In this document: one piece after another, positions 16,292 through 25,474 of the stretch
How positions within the stretch are numbered: the first letter of the stretch is position 1
Layout: every line of letters starts with the position of its first letter
From: Streptomyces noursei ATCC 11455
GTDB lineage: Bacteria > Actinomycetota > Actinomycetes > Streptomycetales > Streptomycetaceae
Assembly: GCF_001704275.1 (NCBI RefSeq)
Contig: NZ_CP011533.1
Location: 6,696,001-6,760,000, forward strand
Direction of reading: 5' to 3'
DNA length: 64,000 bases
Notes under the pieces: generated by a model
The model's input: the letters and a program-made list of their open reading frames with translations, nothing else
Told to the model about the DNA's origin: nothing
The model's database searches: none
Translations under genes and position numbers: made by a program

Positions 16292-17549
16292 GCGAGGGGC
16301 GGGCGACGGGCACCGCGGGTCGGCCGGGGCCGGTGCGGGCGCGCAGCCGGCGGCACGCGACCAGGCACGCCGCCACCAGCAGACCGTTGCGCAGCACCAG
16401 CAGCGCGATGCCCCGGGCGTCGCTCGCCACCACGTCCGCGAAGGAGACCGGGAACTCCAGCTGGGTCACCCCGGTGGCCAGCAGCACCAGCACGGCCGGT
16501 GGGCCCTGCCGGCTCGCCCGTACGGTCAGACAGACCGCGGCCAGTCCGGCCAGCCACAGCAGGTACTGCGGGCTGATCACCCGGCTCGTGGTGGTGAACA
16601 GCAGGACGGCGGTGAAGGCGGCGTCGCACAGCGTCGCGGGAGCGGGCTCCCCGTGCTCCCGGCGCTCCCCGCACTCCGCGCGCTCCCCGAACGGTCCGGC
16701 GCGCAGCCGCCAGTGGACCAGCCAGGCCAGCGCGGCCCCGGTCAGCGCCAGCGAGAGGGCGCTGACCAGCGGGACGCCGGGGCCGAGGAACTCCAGCGAG
16801 CCGTAGTGGAGTTGCACCTCGCCGGGCCAGCCGGCGTGCCGGGCGAGGTGCAGGACCAGCGCGCCCAGCGACTCGACCTCGGTGCCGCGGTCGCGCTGGA
16901 AGGTGAGGAAGGAGAGCGCGCCCGGCGCCGCCACGACCGCGGCCAGTATCAGCCCGGCGGCCCAGCCCGCCGCGCTCCCCCATAGGGCGGGGGCCCGGCG
17001 ACCGCGCAGCGGCGCCCCGGTCAGCAGCAGCACCGGCCAGACCTTGAGCAGGGCGCCGAGGGCGATCAGCGCGCCCGCGGTGCGCGGCCGGCGGGCCGCC
17101 GCGAACAGCGCCGCCGCGGCCACCGCCGCCACCATCAGGTCGTAGCGGGCGTAGGCGGTCGGGCCGAGCAGGGCGACGCCGGCGATCCACGCCCAGGCGC
17201 CGGTCCGGCGGTGCCCCGGTGCGCGTCCGACGCGCAGGAAGAGCGCCAGCGCGGCCGCGTCCACGGCCAGTACCAGCACGGTGAACGCGGTGGGGTACGA
17301 CAGGAACGGCAGCAGGCCGGGGGCGAGCACCGGCAGTGCGGCGGCCGGCGGGTACTGCCAGGTGACGTCGTCCAGGGGGAAGGTGCCGGACCGCAGGACC
17401 TCGGACCAGCCGTGGTAGATCTCCGAGACGTCGGTGGTGACGTCCGGTCCGGGCAGCACCAGCACCCGGAAGACGCACAGCAGGAGCAGTGCCCGGGTCG
17501 CCGCCCAGGCCGTCCAGGCCGCCGCCGTCCCGCTGCCGGTGCCGGTCAT
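16248..17549 (-). CDS. Glycosyltransferase family 87 polyprenyl-phosphate mannosyltransferase-like
   Basis: A 433-residue polytopic protein with about ten hydrophobic helices and short extracytoplasmic loops. An acidic pair sits early in GPDVTTDVSEIYHGW, typical of GT-C enzymes. GT87 members in mycobacteria add alpha-1,2-mannose to lipomannan-type glycans from polyprenyl-phospho-mannose. The ATG at 17549 precedes the first helix directly. It stands back-to-back with a GT4 gene, mirroring the mycobacterial cluster. Its acceptor in Streptomyces is unknown. Confidence 0.82.
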   Translation of the reverse strand: MTGTGSGTAAAWTAWAATRALLLLCVFRVLVLPGPDVTTDVSEIYHGWSEVLRSGTFPLDDVTWQYPPAAALPVLAPGLLPFLSYPTAFTVLVLAVDAAALALFLRVGRAPGHRRTGAWAWIAGVALLGPTAYARYDLMVAAVAAAALFAAARRPRTAGALIALGALLKVWPVLLLTGAPLRGRRAPALWGSAAGWAAGLILAAVVAAPGALSFLTFQRDRGTEVESLGALVLHLARHAGWPGEVQLHYGSLEFLGPGVPLVSALSLALTGAALAWLVHWRLRAGPFGERAECGERREHGEPAPATLCDAAFTAVLLFTTTSRVISPQYLLWLAGLAAVCLTVRASRQGPPAVLVLLATGVTQLEFPVSFADVVASDARGIALLVLRNGLLVAACLVACRRLRARTGPGRPAVPVARPSLSSARGAHTRATSR

Positions 17550-17753
17550 CGTTCCCCCGTCGGTCGTCCTGTCTGCATGATGCCGGGCCGGGCGGGGCAC
17601 GGCCGGGCAGGCCGGGCGCGGGCGTGGCGGGGCGCGCCACCCGGGCCCCGCCGCCCACCCGGTACTGTCGGCCGAGGACCGTCCGGGACGCCGCGCGTCC
17701 CGCCGTCCACAGACGCCCCTCGCCGAGAGACCGCCGACCGCCGAGAGACCACC

Positions 17754-18896
17754 GTGCACAAGACCCTCATCGTCACCAACGACTTCCCGCCCAGGCCCGG
17801 CGGAATCCAGGCATTCCTGCACAGCATGGCGCTGCGGCTGGATCCCGACCGGGTCGTCGTCTACGCCTCCACCTGGAAGCGGACCGAGGAGGGCCGGGCC
17901 GCCACCGCGGCCTTCGACGCCGAGCAGCCCTTCCGGGTGGTCCGGGACGCCACGACGATGCTGCTGCCCACGCCCCGGGTGACCCGGCGGGCGGTCTCCC
18001 TGCTGCGCGAACACGGCTGCTCCTCGGTGTGGTTCGGGGCCGCCGCGCCGCTGGGGCTGATGGCGCCGGCGCTCCGCGCGGCGGGCGCCCGCCGGATCGT
18101 GGCGACCACCCACGGCCACGAGGCCGGCTGGGCCCAGCTGCCCGCCGCCCGGCAGCTGTTGCGCCGGATCGGCGAGGGCACCGACACCCTCACCCACCTC
18201 GGCGAGTACACCCGCTCGCGGATCGCCGCCGCGCTCACCCCGGCCGCCGCCGCCCGCATGGTCCAGCTGCCGCCCGGCGTCGACGAGAAGACCTTCCACC
18301 CGGACTCGGGCGGCGCCGAGGTCCGGGCCCGGCTCGGGCTCGCCGACCGGCCGGTGGTGGTCTGCGTCTCCCGGCTCGTCCCGCGCAAGGGGCAGGACAC
18401 CCTGATCGAGGCGATGCCCGCGATCCGTGCCGCGGTGCCGGACGCGGTGCTGCTGATCGTCGGCGGCGGCCCCTACGAGGAGCAGCTGCACGCGCTGGCC
18501 ATGGAGAAGGGCGTGGCCGACGCGGTCCGCTTCACCGGGGCCGTCCCGTGGGCGGAGCTGCCCGCCCACTACGGCGCGGGCGACGTCTTCGCGATGCCCT
18601 GCCGCACCCGCCGCGGCGGGCTGGACGTCGAGGGCCTGGGCATCGTCTACCTGGAGGCGTCCGCCACCGGGCTCCCGGTCGTCGCGGGTGACTCCGGCGG
18701 GGCGCCCGACGCGGTGCTGGACGGCGAGACCGGCTGGGTGGTCCCCGGCGGCTCCCCGGAGGCCGTCGCCGAGCGCCTCGTCACCCTCCTCCGGGACCCC
18801 GGGCTGCGCCGCACCATGGGCGCCCGGGGCCGCGCCTGGGTGGAGGAGAAGTGGCGCTGGGACCTGCTGGCCGAGCGGCTCCGGGAGTTGCTCTAA
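17754..18896 (+). CDS. GT4 glycosyltransferase, PimB-like phosphatidylinositol mannosyltransferase
   Basis: A 380-residue GT-B enzyme. The N-terminal domain begins LIVTNDFPPRPGGIQAF with the GGI acceptor loop. The C-terminal nucleotide-binding half has VCVSRLVPRKGQD and the EX7E-type segment EGLGIVYLEASATGLPVV. It resembles PimB', which adds the second mannose to phosphatidylinositol mannosides at the cytoplasmic membrane face. The GTG at 17754 is used because the first beta strand follows immediately. A FadD15-like ligase lies convergent downstream, again as in mycobacteria. The exact acceptor is inferred from synteny. Confidence 0.85.
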   Translation: MHKTLIVTNDFPPRPGGIQAFLHSMALRLDPDRVVVYASTWKRTEEGRAATAAFDAEQPFRVVRDATTMLLPTPRVTRRAVSLLREHGCSSVWFGAAAPLGLMAPALRAAGARRIVATTHGHEAGWAQLPAARQLLRRIGEGTDTLTHLGEYTRSRIAAALTPAAAARMVQLPPGVDEKTFHPDSGGAEVRARLGLADRPVVVCVSRLVPRKGQDTLIEAMPAIRAAVPDAVLLIVGGGPYEEQLHALAMEKGVADAVRFTGAVPWAELPAHYGAGDVFAMPCRTRRGGLDVEGLGIVYLEASATGLPVVAGDSGGAPDAVLDGETGWVVPGGSPEAVAERLVTLLRDPGLRRTMGARGRAWVEEKWRWDLLAERLRELL

Positions 18897-18915
18897 CCGG
18901 GTCCGCACCTGCGCG

Positions 18916-18948
18916 TCCGCCGCCGTGGTGCGCGACCACGACGGCGGA
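18916..18948. terminator. Bidirectional hairpin between GT4 and FadD15 genes
   Basis: 14-bp stem with one mismatch (18916-18929 with 18935-18948) and a 5-nt loop, placed between convergent stops. Confidence 0.6.
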
Positions 18949-18995
18949 TCCGGCGGTGCGGGGCCGGGCGGCCCCGTGCGGGAGGTACCCGCGCC

Positions 18996-20792
18996 CTACC
19001 CGCGGTAGAGCGCCTCGATCTCCTCCGCGAAGTCCTTCGCGACGACGTTCCGCTTCAGCTTCAGCGACGGCGTCACATGCCCCGACTCCTCGGTGAACTG
19101 GGTCGGCAGGATGCGGAACTTGCGGACCGACTCGGCCTTGGAGACCGCCGCGTTGCCGTCGTCGACCGCACGCTGCACGGCGGCCAGCAGCTCGGGGTCC
19201 TCGGCGAGCCGGGCGGGCGTCACGTCGGCCGGGTGGCCGTGCTCCTCGGCCCAGCGGGGCAGGAACTCCTCGTCGAGGGTGATCAGCGCGCCGATGAACG
19301 GGCGGCCGTCGCCGACCACCATGCACTCGGCGATCAGCGCGTGGGCGCGGATCCGGTCCTCGATGACGGCCGGCGCGACGTTCTTGCCGCCGGCGGTGAC
19401 GAGTATCTCCTTCTTGCGGCCGGTGATGGCGAGGTAGCCGTCCTCGTCGAGGGTGCCGAGGTCGCCGGTGTGGAACCAGCCGTCGGACAGCGCCTCGGCG
19501 GTGGCCGTCGGGTTGTTCCAGTACTCGCTGAAGAGGTGCTCGCCGTGCAGCAGCACCTCGCCGTCGTCGGCGATCCGGACCACCGAGCCGGGCAGCGGCT
19601 GTCCGACCGTGCCGATCTTCTGCCGGTCCCAGGGGTTGAACGCGGTGGCCGCGCAGGACTCCGTCAGGCCGTAGCCCTCCAGAACGGTGAAGCCGATGCC
19701 GCGGTAGAAGTGGCCCAGCCGCTCGCCGAGCGGGGCGCCGCCGGAGATGGCGTGGCCGGCCCGGCCGCCGAGCACCGCCCGCAGCTTGCCGTAGACCAGG
19801 CGGTCGAAGACCTTGTACTTGACCTTCAGCCCGAAGGACGGGCCGCCGGGGGTGTCCAGCGCCCGGCTGTAGGCGATCGCGGTCTCCGCCGCCTTGTCGA
19901 AGATCTTGCCCTTGCCGTCGGCCTGCGCCTTGGCCCGCGCGGAGTTGTAGACCTTCTCGAAGACCCGGGGGACGCCCAGGATCATCGTCGGCCGGAAGGA
20001 GGCCAGGTCGTCGGTGAGGTTCTTGATGTCCGGCGCGTGGCCCAGCTTGATGGGCGCCATGACCGAGGCGACCTCCACCAGCCGGCCGAAGACGTGCGCG
20101 ACGGGCAGGAAGAGCAGGACCGAGGAGTCGCCGGTGCGGAACAGCGGGCGCAGCCGCTCGACGACGTTGCCGCACTCGGCGAAGAAGCTGCGGTGGCTGA
20201 GCACGCACCCCTTGGGACGGCCGGTGGTGCCGGAGGTGTAGACGATGGTGGCGGGGGAGTCCGCGTCGGCCAGCCCGCTGCGCTCGTCGACCTCCTCGTC
20301 GGTGATGCCGTCACCGGCCGCGCGCAGCCGGGCGACGGCGTCCCGCTCGATCTGCCAGATGTGCGCCAGGTCCGGCAGCCGGTCGCGGACCGCCTCGACC
20401 GTCGCCTCGTGGTCGGGGGTCTCCACCACGATGGCCACCGCGCCGGAGTCTCCGAGGATCCACTGGATCTGCTCGGCGGAGCTGGTCTCGTAGACGGGGA
20501 CGGTGATGGCGCCGGCGCTCCAGATCGCGAAGTCCAGCAGCGTCCACTCGTAACGGGTGCGCGACATCAGCCCGACCCGGTCGCCCGGCCGGACACCGGC
20601 GGCCATCAGCCCCTTGGCGGCGGCCCGGACCTCGGCGAGGAAGGTGGCGGCGGTGACGTCCTGCCAGGTGCCGTCCACCTTGCGTCCCAGGACCGCGACA
20701 TCCGGGTACTGTGCGGCGTTGCGGCGGATCAGGTCCGTCAGATTGCCGTCCGCGGGGACCTCGTACAGGGCCGGAAGGCTGAACTCGCGCAA
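18996..20792 (-). CDS. Long-chain fatty-acid-CoA ligase (FadD15-like)
   Basis: A 598-residue AMP-forming acyl-CoA synthetase. The phosphate-binding motif is IVYTSGTTGRPKG (about residues 188-200). A later motif, GYGLTESCA, is followed by GWFHTGDLGTLDEDGYLAITGRKKE, the hinge region. It activates long-chain fatty acids for lipid synthesis or beta-oxidation. It starts at TTG with GAGGAGC about 8 nt upstream. The FadD15 subtype follows from its length and its neighbours. Confidence 0.93.
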   Translation of the reverse strand: MREFSLPALYEVPADGNLTDLIRRNAAQYPDVAVLGRKVDGTWQDVTAATFLAEVRAAAKGLMAAGVRPGDRVGLMSRTRYEWTLLDFAIWSAGAITVPVYETSSAEQIQWILGDSGAVAIVVETPDHEATVEAVRDRLPDLAHIWQIERDAVARLRAAGDGITDEEVDERSGLADADSPATIVYTSGTTGRPKGCVLSHRSFFAECGNVVERLRPLFRTGDSSVLLFLPVAHVFGRLVEVASVMAPIKLGHAPDIKNLTDDLASFRPTMILGVPRVFEKVYNSARAKAQADGKGKIFDKAAETAIAYSRALDTPGGPSFGLKVKYKVFDRLVYGKLRAVLGGRAGHAISGGAPLGERLGHFYRGIGFTVLEGYGLTESCAATAFNPWDRQKIGTVGQPLPGSVVRIADDGEVLLHGEHLFSEYWNNPTATAEALSDGWFHTGDLGTLDEDGYLAITGRKKEILVTAGGKNVAPAVIEDRIRAHALIAECMVVGDGRPFIGALITLDEEFLPRWAEEHGHPADVTPARLAEDPELLAAVQRAVDDGNAAVSKAESVRKFRILPTQFTEESGHVTPSLKLKRNVVAKDFAEEIEALYRG

Positions 20793-21052
20793 GACTGCTG
20801 CTCCTCGAAAGCGCCGGCACCACGACGCTGTGTGCGCACCGGCTGCGGTCCATGATCATGCGGGGGGATTGGACGGCCCGGACGTTACCCATCGGTATTG
20901 CTTTTGGGATAGGGGGTTACGGCCAGATGTTCGATGCGTCACATGCTGGGGACACGTCATGGGGACTGCACCGCGCAGACTAGACCAGCCCCGTGGTGAC
21001 CCGAAAGTAACCAAGGGCCCCCTCCGCCTCCCCTCCGCCGCCCGGCGCGATC

Positions 21053-21065
21053 TAGGGTGACGCCA
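21053..21065 (+). promoter_or_regulatory. -10 box for a leaderless metallophosphoesterase transcript
   Basis: TAGGGT at 21053-21058, six bases, then ATG; no ribosome-binding site between them. Confidence 0.6.
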
Positions 21066-21841
21066 TGCGCGTGCATGTGGTCAGTGACGTCCATGGGAAC
21101 AGCCGGGACCTGGCGGCGGCCGGGGACGGGGCCGACGCCCTGGTCTGCCTCGGCGACCTGGTCCTCTTCCTCGATTACGCGGACCACTCGCGCGGGATCT
21201 TCCCCGACCTCTTCGGCGTCGCCAACGCCGACGCCCTGGTCGAACTGCGCACCGCCCGCCGCTTCGGCGAGGCCCGGGAGCTCGGCCGACGGCTCTGGGC
21301 CGAGCTGGACCGCAGCGGTGCCGGCCGGGAGGCGGTCATCGAGGCCGCGGTCCGCCGCCAGTACGCCGACCTCTTCGCCGCGTTCCCCACCCCCACCTAC
21401 GCCACCTACGGCAACGTCGACATACCGCGTCTGTGGTCCGAGTACGCCGGGCCCGGCACCACCGTCCTCGACGGGGAGCGGGTGGAGATCGGCGGCCGGG
21501 TCTTCGGTTTCGTCGGCGGCGGCCTGACCTCGCCGATGAGGACGCCGTACGAGATCAGCGACGAGGAGTACGTCGCCAAGGTCGAGGCGATCGGCGACGT
21601 GGACGTGCTGTGCAGCCACATCCCGCCGGACGTCCCCGAGCTCTGCTACGACACCGTCGCCCGCCGCTTCGAACGCGGCAGCGCGGCCCTGTTGCACGCC
21701 ATCCGCACCACCCGGCCGCGCTACGCCCTGTTCGGCCACGTCCACCAGCCGCTCGCCCACCGGGTCCGGATCGGCGGTACGGAATGCGTCAATGTCGGGC
21801 ACTTCAACGCGACCGGCCGGCCCTACGTGCTGGAGTGGTGA
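21065..21841 (+). CDS. Calcineurin-like metallophosphoesterase
   Basis: 258 residues with the complete set of metal-binding blocks: DVHGN at the N-terminus, LGDLV, GNVDIP, CSHIPP and FGHVHQP at the C-terminus. It is of the YfcE/small-phosphodiesterase size class and cytoplasmic. The substrate is unknown; cyclic nucleotides or phosphodiesters are typical. It stands between the divergent FadD15-like gene and the SRPBCC-ArsA pair. Confidence 0.88.
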   Translation: MRVHVVSDVHGNSRDLAAAGDGADALVCLGDLVLFLDYADHSRGIFPDLFGVANADALVELRTARRFGEARELGRRLWAELDRSGAGREAVIEAAVRRQYADLFAAFPTPTYATYGNVDIPRLWSEYAGPGTTVLDGERVEIGGRVFGFVGGGLTSPMRTPYEISDEEYVAKVEAIGDVDVLCSHIPPDVPELCYDTVARRFERGSAALLHAIRTTRPRYALFGHVHQPLAHRVRIGGTECVNVGHFNATGRPYVLEW

Positions 21842-22097
21842 GGCCGACGGCGGCGGCGCGGCCGGCCCGCGGCGACCGGCCCGCTGGTGTCGGTCCGGGT
21901 TCCGCCGCGCGGTAGCCTTCAGCAGCAGAGACACCGCGTAACGGGTTCTCCCCGGCTCACTGGGGGTCCCTCGGCTCACCGACCCCCTGCTCGCGCGCAG
22001 CCGAAGCCGGGGGAGCGGCCGGGAGCTCGGGGGCGGAGCCGGGAGCTCGGGGAAAAGTCGGCGGACCGGCACGAATCGGCATGGAGGAGTCAGGGCG

Positions 22098-22583
22098 ATG
22101 GCCGAACACACCAGCTCGAACATCACGATCGAGGCGGCACCGGCCGAGGTGATGGGAGTGATCGCCGACTTCGACCGCTACCCGGAGTGGACCGGGGAGG
22201 TCAAGGAGGCCGAGATCCTGGCCACCGACGACCGGGGCCGCGCGGAGAAGGTGCGCCTGGTGCTGGACGCCGGCGCCATCAAGGACGACCACACCCTCGC
22301 CTACGCCTGGACCGGGGAGAACGAGGTCAGCTGGTCGCTCGTCAAGTCGCAGATGCTGCGGGTCCTCGACGGCTCCTACCGGCTCACCGCCCTGGAGGGC
22401 GGCACCCGTACCGAGGTCACCTACCAGCTCACCGTCGACGTCAAGATCCCGATGCTCGGGATGATCAAGCGCAAGGCCGAGAAGGTCATCATCGACCGGG
22501 CGCTGGCCGGCCTGAAGAAGCGGGTCGAGAGCGGCTCCGCGGCATCCGGTGCCGCGACCGCCGACGAGGCCGAGAAGCACTGA
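22098..22583 (+). CDS. SRPBCC (START-like) family protein
   Basis: A 161-residue protein of the polyketide-cyclase/lipid-transfer fold. An N-terminal strand (SSNITIEAAPAEVMGVIADFDRYPEW) precedes a long C-terminal helix containing KRKAEKVIIDRALAGLKKRVE. The fold binds hydrophobic ligands. GGAGG precedes the ATG. The ArsA-like ATPase starts 2 bp after the stop, and the pairing SRPBCC + ArsA-like is also found in the mycobacterial cluster. They probably act together, but the cargo is unknown. Confidence 0.88.
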   Translation: MAEHTSSNITIEAAPAEVMGVIADFDRYPEWTGEVKEAEILATDDRGRAEKVRLVLDAGAIKDDHTLAYAWTGENEVSWSLVKSQMLRVLDGSYRLTALEGGTRTEVTYQLTVDVKIPMLGMIKRKAEKVIIDRALAGLKKRVESGSAASGAATADEAEKH

Positions 22584-22585
22584 GC

Positions 22586-23791
22586 GTGCGGACCGTCCTC
22601 GTCACCGGCCCCGGCGGCGCGGGCCGCACCACCCTCGCCGCCGCGACCGCCCTGGCCGGTGCCCGACAGGGCGCGCGGACCCTTCTGCTCACCACCCAGA
22701 GCAGCGCCCCGGAGGCGGTCCTCGGCGCGCGCCCCGGCGTCGCCGGACCCGCGCCGATAGCCTCGGCCCCCGGCCTGTACGCCCGCCGTATCGACCCCGC
22801 CGACCGGTTCCGCCAGGAGTTCCTCGCCTTCCAGGAGCGCGCCGGCGCCGCCCTCGACCTGCTCGGTGCGGCCCCGCTCGACGAGGACGAACTCACCGAG
22901 CTCCCCGGCTCCGAGTCCTTCGCGCTGCTGCACGCACTGCGCGCCGAGCACGCCTCGGACGCCTGGGACCTGCTGGTCGTCGACATGCCGCCGGCGGCCG
23001 AAACGATCCGGCTGCTGGCCCTGCCCGCGCAGGTCCGCCGCTACCTCCGCCGTCTGCTGCCGCCCGAACGCCAGGCGGCCCGCGCGCTGCGCCCGGTCCT
23101 CGCCCAGCTCGCCGGCGTCCCCATGCCGGCCCAGAAGCTGTACGAGGCCGCCGAGCGCTGGGAGAGCGAACTCGCCGCCGTCCAGCGGGTGGTGGACGCC
23201 CCCGGCACCTCCGTGCGGCTGGTCACCGACGCCGGCCCGGTCGCCAACGCCACCCTGCGCACCCTCCGCGCCGGCCTCGCGCTGCACGGCCGCCGCACCG
23301 ACGGCGTGCTGGTCAACCGGCTGCTGCCCACCGGCTCCGCCGACCCCTTCCTCGCCGGCCTCTCCGGCAGCCAGCAGACCGCCCTGAAGGCGCTGCGTGA
23401 GGAGTTCCCCGACGTCCCCGTCCACGAGGTGCCCCACCTGGGCCGCGACCCTCAGGGCGTGGCGGAGCTCGACGAGTTGATCGACGGACCGGCCGGCGCC
23501 GTGCACCCTCCGCCGCCGGCCGCCGACCCCTGGACCGTCGAGGACCGGCTGGCGATCGAGGGCATCCTCGTCTGGCGGGTGCCGCTGCCGGGCGCCGAGC
23601 GGGACGGCCTCGGCCTGGTGCGCCGCGGCGACGAGATCGTGGTGACCGTCGGCCGCTTCCGCCGGATCCGGACGCTGCCCTCGGCGCTGCGCCGCTGCAC
23701 CGTCTCCGGCGCGGCTCTGCGCGACGGCGCCCTGGAGATCCGCTTCACCCCGGACCCGGGACTGTGGCCCCGGACCGCGCCGAGCGACTGA
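22586..23791 (+). CDS. ArsA/GET3-like P-loop ATPase
   Basis: A 401-residue member of the anion-transporting/GET3 ATPase group. The nucleotide loop reads GPGGAGRTT instead of the canonical KGGVGKT, so the signature first Lys and the Walker Lys are both altered (G and R). A Walker-B-like block is DLLVVDMPPAAE. The C-terminal segment (about 300-401) is a small beta domain. No arsenic genes are near; co-transcription with the SRPBCC gene argues for a lipid or membrane-protein role. The GTG start is 2 bp after that gene. Confidence 0.82.
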   Translation: MRTVLVTGPGGAGRTTLAAATALAGARQGARTLLLTTQSSAPEAVLGARPGVAGPAPIASAPGLYARRIDPADRFRQEFLAFQERAGAALDLLGAAPLDEDELTELPGSESFALLHALRAEHASDAWDLLVVDMPPAAETIRLLALPAQVRRYLRRLLPPERQAARALRPVLAQLAGVPMPAQKLYEAAERWESELAAVQRVVDAPGTSVRLVTDAGPVANATLRTLRAGLALHGRRTDGVLVNRLLPTGSADPFLAGLSGSQQTALKALREEFPDVPVHEVPHLGRDPQGVAELDELIDGPAGAVHPPPPAADPWTVEDRLAIEGILVWRVPLPGAERDGLGLVRRGDEIVVTVGRFRRIRTLPSALRRCTVSGAALRDGALEIRFTPDPGLWPRTAPSD

Positions 23792-23931
23792 TTCCGGCAC
23801 CCCCGTTCGGGTAACGTCGTAACACGCCCTCGCCGTGCTGCCGCGCGCACGACGGCGCCCTACGTGCCTTACGACAGTGCCCCCGGGCACCGTCCCGTCC
23901 GTACCGCCTGCAGGAGTCCACGGAGTCCGTC

Positions 23932-24405
23932 ATGAGTGATGCCACCGAGCGCCCCGCCGACCACCGCGCCGAGCCGGAAGCCGACGCCTGGGAGACGGCC
24001 TGCGCCGAGGACCTCGCCGCGGAACAGGCCCGCCGCCGGAACGAGTACGGCCCCCAGCCGGGCAGCGCCGCCGAGGAGTTCCGCCGGCTCGCCGAGGCGG
24101 TGACCGACAAGCTCGCCGCCATCCAGCTGCCCGGCGCGCTCGGCGGAACGGCCGCCAGCAGCGCGGTGGGCGGGCTGCTGCGGCAGGCCAAGGCCGTCGT
24201 CGAGCCGGTCATCGAGCGCAACCCCGACGTCTTCGACCACCTCGCCGCGGCCGGCTCCGAACTCCTCGCCGCCTACCGCTCGGCGGTGACCGGCAGCGAA
24301 GGCCGCTGGACCCGCGGAGAGAGCGCCGACGACCGCCCCGAGGGCCGGGCCGCCGATCCTCGCGACGACGGCCCCGCCGGCACCGAGCGCATCGACCTCG
24401 ACTGA
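23932..24405 (+). CDS. DUF5304-type hypothetical protein
   Basis: A 157-residue acidic, mostly helical soluble protein. It has a conserved-looking core EEFRRLAEAVTDKL...GGLLRQAKAVVEPVIERNPDVFDHLAAAGSELLAAYRS (two runs) flanked by disordered acidic ends. It resembles the Streptomyces DUF5304 group. It precedes the glucokinase gene on the same strand. Function unknown. Confidence 0.75.
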   Translation: MSDATERPADHRAEPEADAWETACAEDLAAEQARRRNEYGPQPGSAAEEFRRLAEAVTDKLAAIQLPGALGGTAASSAVGGLLRQAKAVVEPVIERNPDVFDHLAAAGSELLAAYRSAVTGSEGRWTRGESADDRPEGRAADPRDDGPAGTERIDLD

Positions 24406-24527
24406 CGCCTCCCACCGCCTCGACGCGTGGGAGATACCCCGCCTCAGTGGCCCTGACCGGCGAGGAAGCTCCCCCTGCCTCCGGTACGGTGGTTCACGGC
24501 GGGGTTCGAGCGAAAACTGAGGGACAC

Positions 24528-25469
24528 ATGGGACTCACCATCGGCGTCGACATCGGCGGCACGAAGATCGCGGCCGGCGTGGTCGACGAAGAGGGTTCGA
24601 TCCTTGAGACGTGCAAGGTTCCGACCCCGCAGGCCACCGACGCGCTGACCGAGGCCATCGCCGACGCCATCCGCACGGTCGGTGCCGGCCACCACGTCGA
24701 GGCCGTCGGCATCGGCGCCGCCGGCTACGTCGACGAGAAGCGGGCCACCGTCCTGTTCGCCCCGAACATCGACTGGCGCCACGAGCCGCTCAAGGACAAG
24801 GTCGAGCAGCGCGTCGGCCTCCCCGTCGTCGTCGAGAACGACGCCAACGCCGCGGCCTGGGGCGAGTACCGCTTCGGCGCCGGCCAGGGCCACAGCGACG
24901 TCATCTGCATCACCCTCGGCACCGGCCTGGGCGGCGGCATCATCATCGGCAACAAGCTGCGCCGCGGCCGGTTCGGCGTCGCCGCCGAGTTCGGCCACAT
25001 CCGAGTCGTCCCCGACGGCCTGCTGTGCGGCTGCGGCAGCCAGGGCTGCTGGGAGCAGTACGCCTCCGGCCGGGCCCTGCTGCGCTACGCCCGGCAGCGC
25101 GCCTTCGCCACGCCGGAGGCCGCCACGGCGCTGCTCGCGCTCGGCGACGGCACCCCCGAGGGCATCGAGGGCAAGCACATCAGCGCCGCCGCCCGTCAGG
25201 GAGACCCGGTCGCCATCGACTCGTTCCGCGAACTGGCCCGTTGGGCCGGCGCCGGCCTCGCCGACCTGGCCTCGCTCTTCGACCCGTCCGCCTTCATCGT
25301 CGGCGGCGGGGTCTCGGACGAGGGCGAGCTGGTCCTCGAACCGATCCGCAAGTCCTTCCGCCGCTGGCTGGTCGGCAACCAGTACCGGCCGCACGCCCAG
25401 GTGCTCGCCGCCCAACTCGGCGGCAAGGCCGGACTGGTCGGCGCCGCCGACCTGGCGCGCCAGGGCTGA
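24528..25469 (+). CDS. glkA: ROK-family glucokinase
   Basis: 313 residues. The ATP-binding motif GVDIGGTKIAAGVVD opens the protein. ENDANAAAWGE gives the catalytic Asp, LGTGLGGGII follows, and the ROK zinc site CGCGSQGCWEQYASG is complete. Such enzymes phosphorylate glucose and, in S. coelicolor, GlkA also mediates glucose repression. Size and neighbours fit that gene. The ATG at 24528 is chosen because the family starts with this strand. Confidence 0.92.
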   Translation: MGLTIGVDIGGTKIAAGVVDEEGSILETCKVPTPQATDALTEAIADAIRTVGAGHHVEAVGIGAAGYVDEKRATVLFAPNIDWRHEPLKDKVEQRVGLPVVVENDANAAAWGEYRFGAGQGHSDVICITLGTGLGGGIIIGNKLRRGRFGVAAEFGHIRVVPDGLLCGCGSQGCWEQYASGRALLRYARQRAFATPEAATALLALGDGTPEGIEGKHISAAARQGDPVAIDSFRELARWAGAGLADLASLFDPSAFIVGGGVSDEGELVLEPIRKSFRRWLVGNQYRPHAQVLAAQLGGKAGLVGAADLARQG

Positions 25470-25474
25470 CGCGG

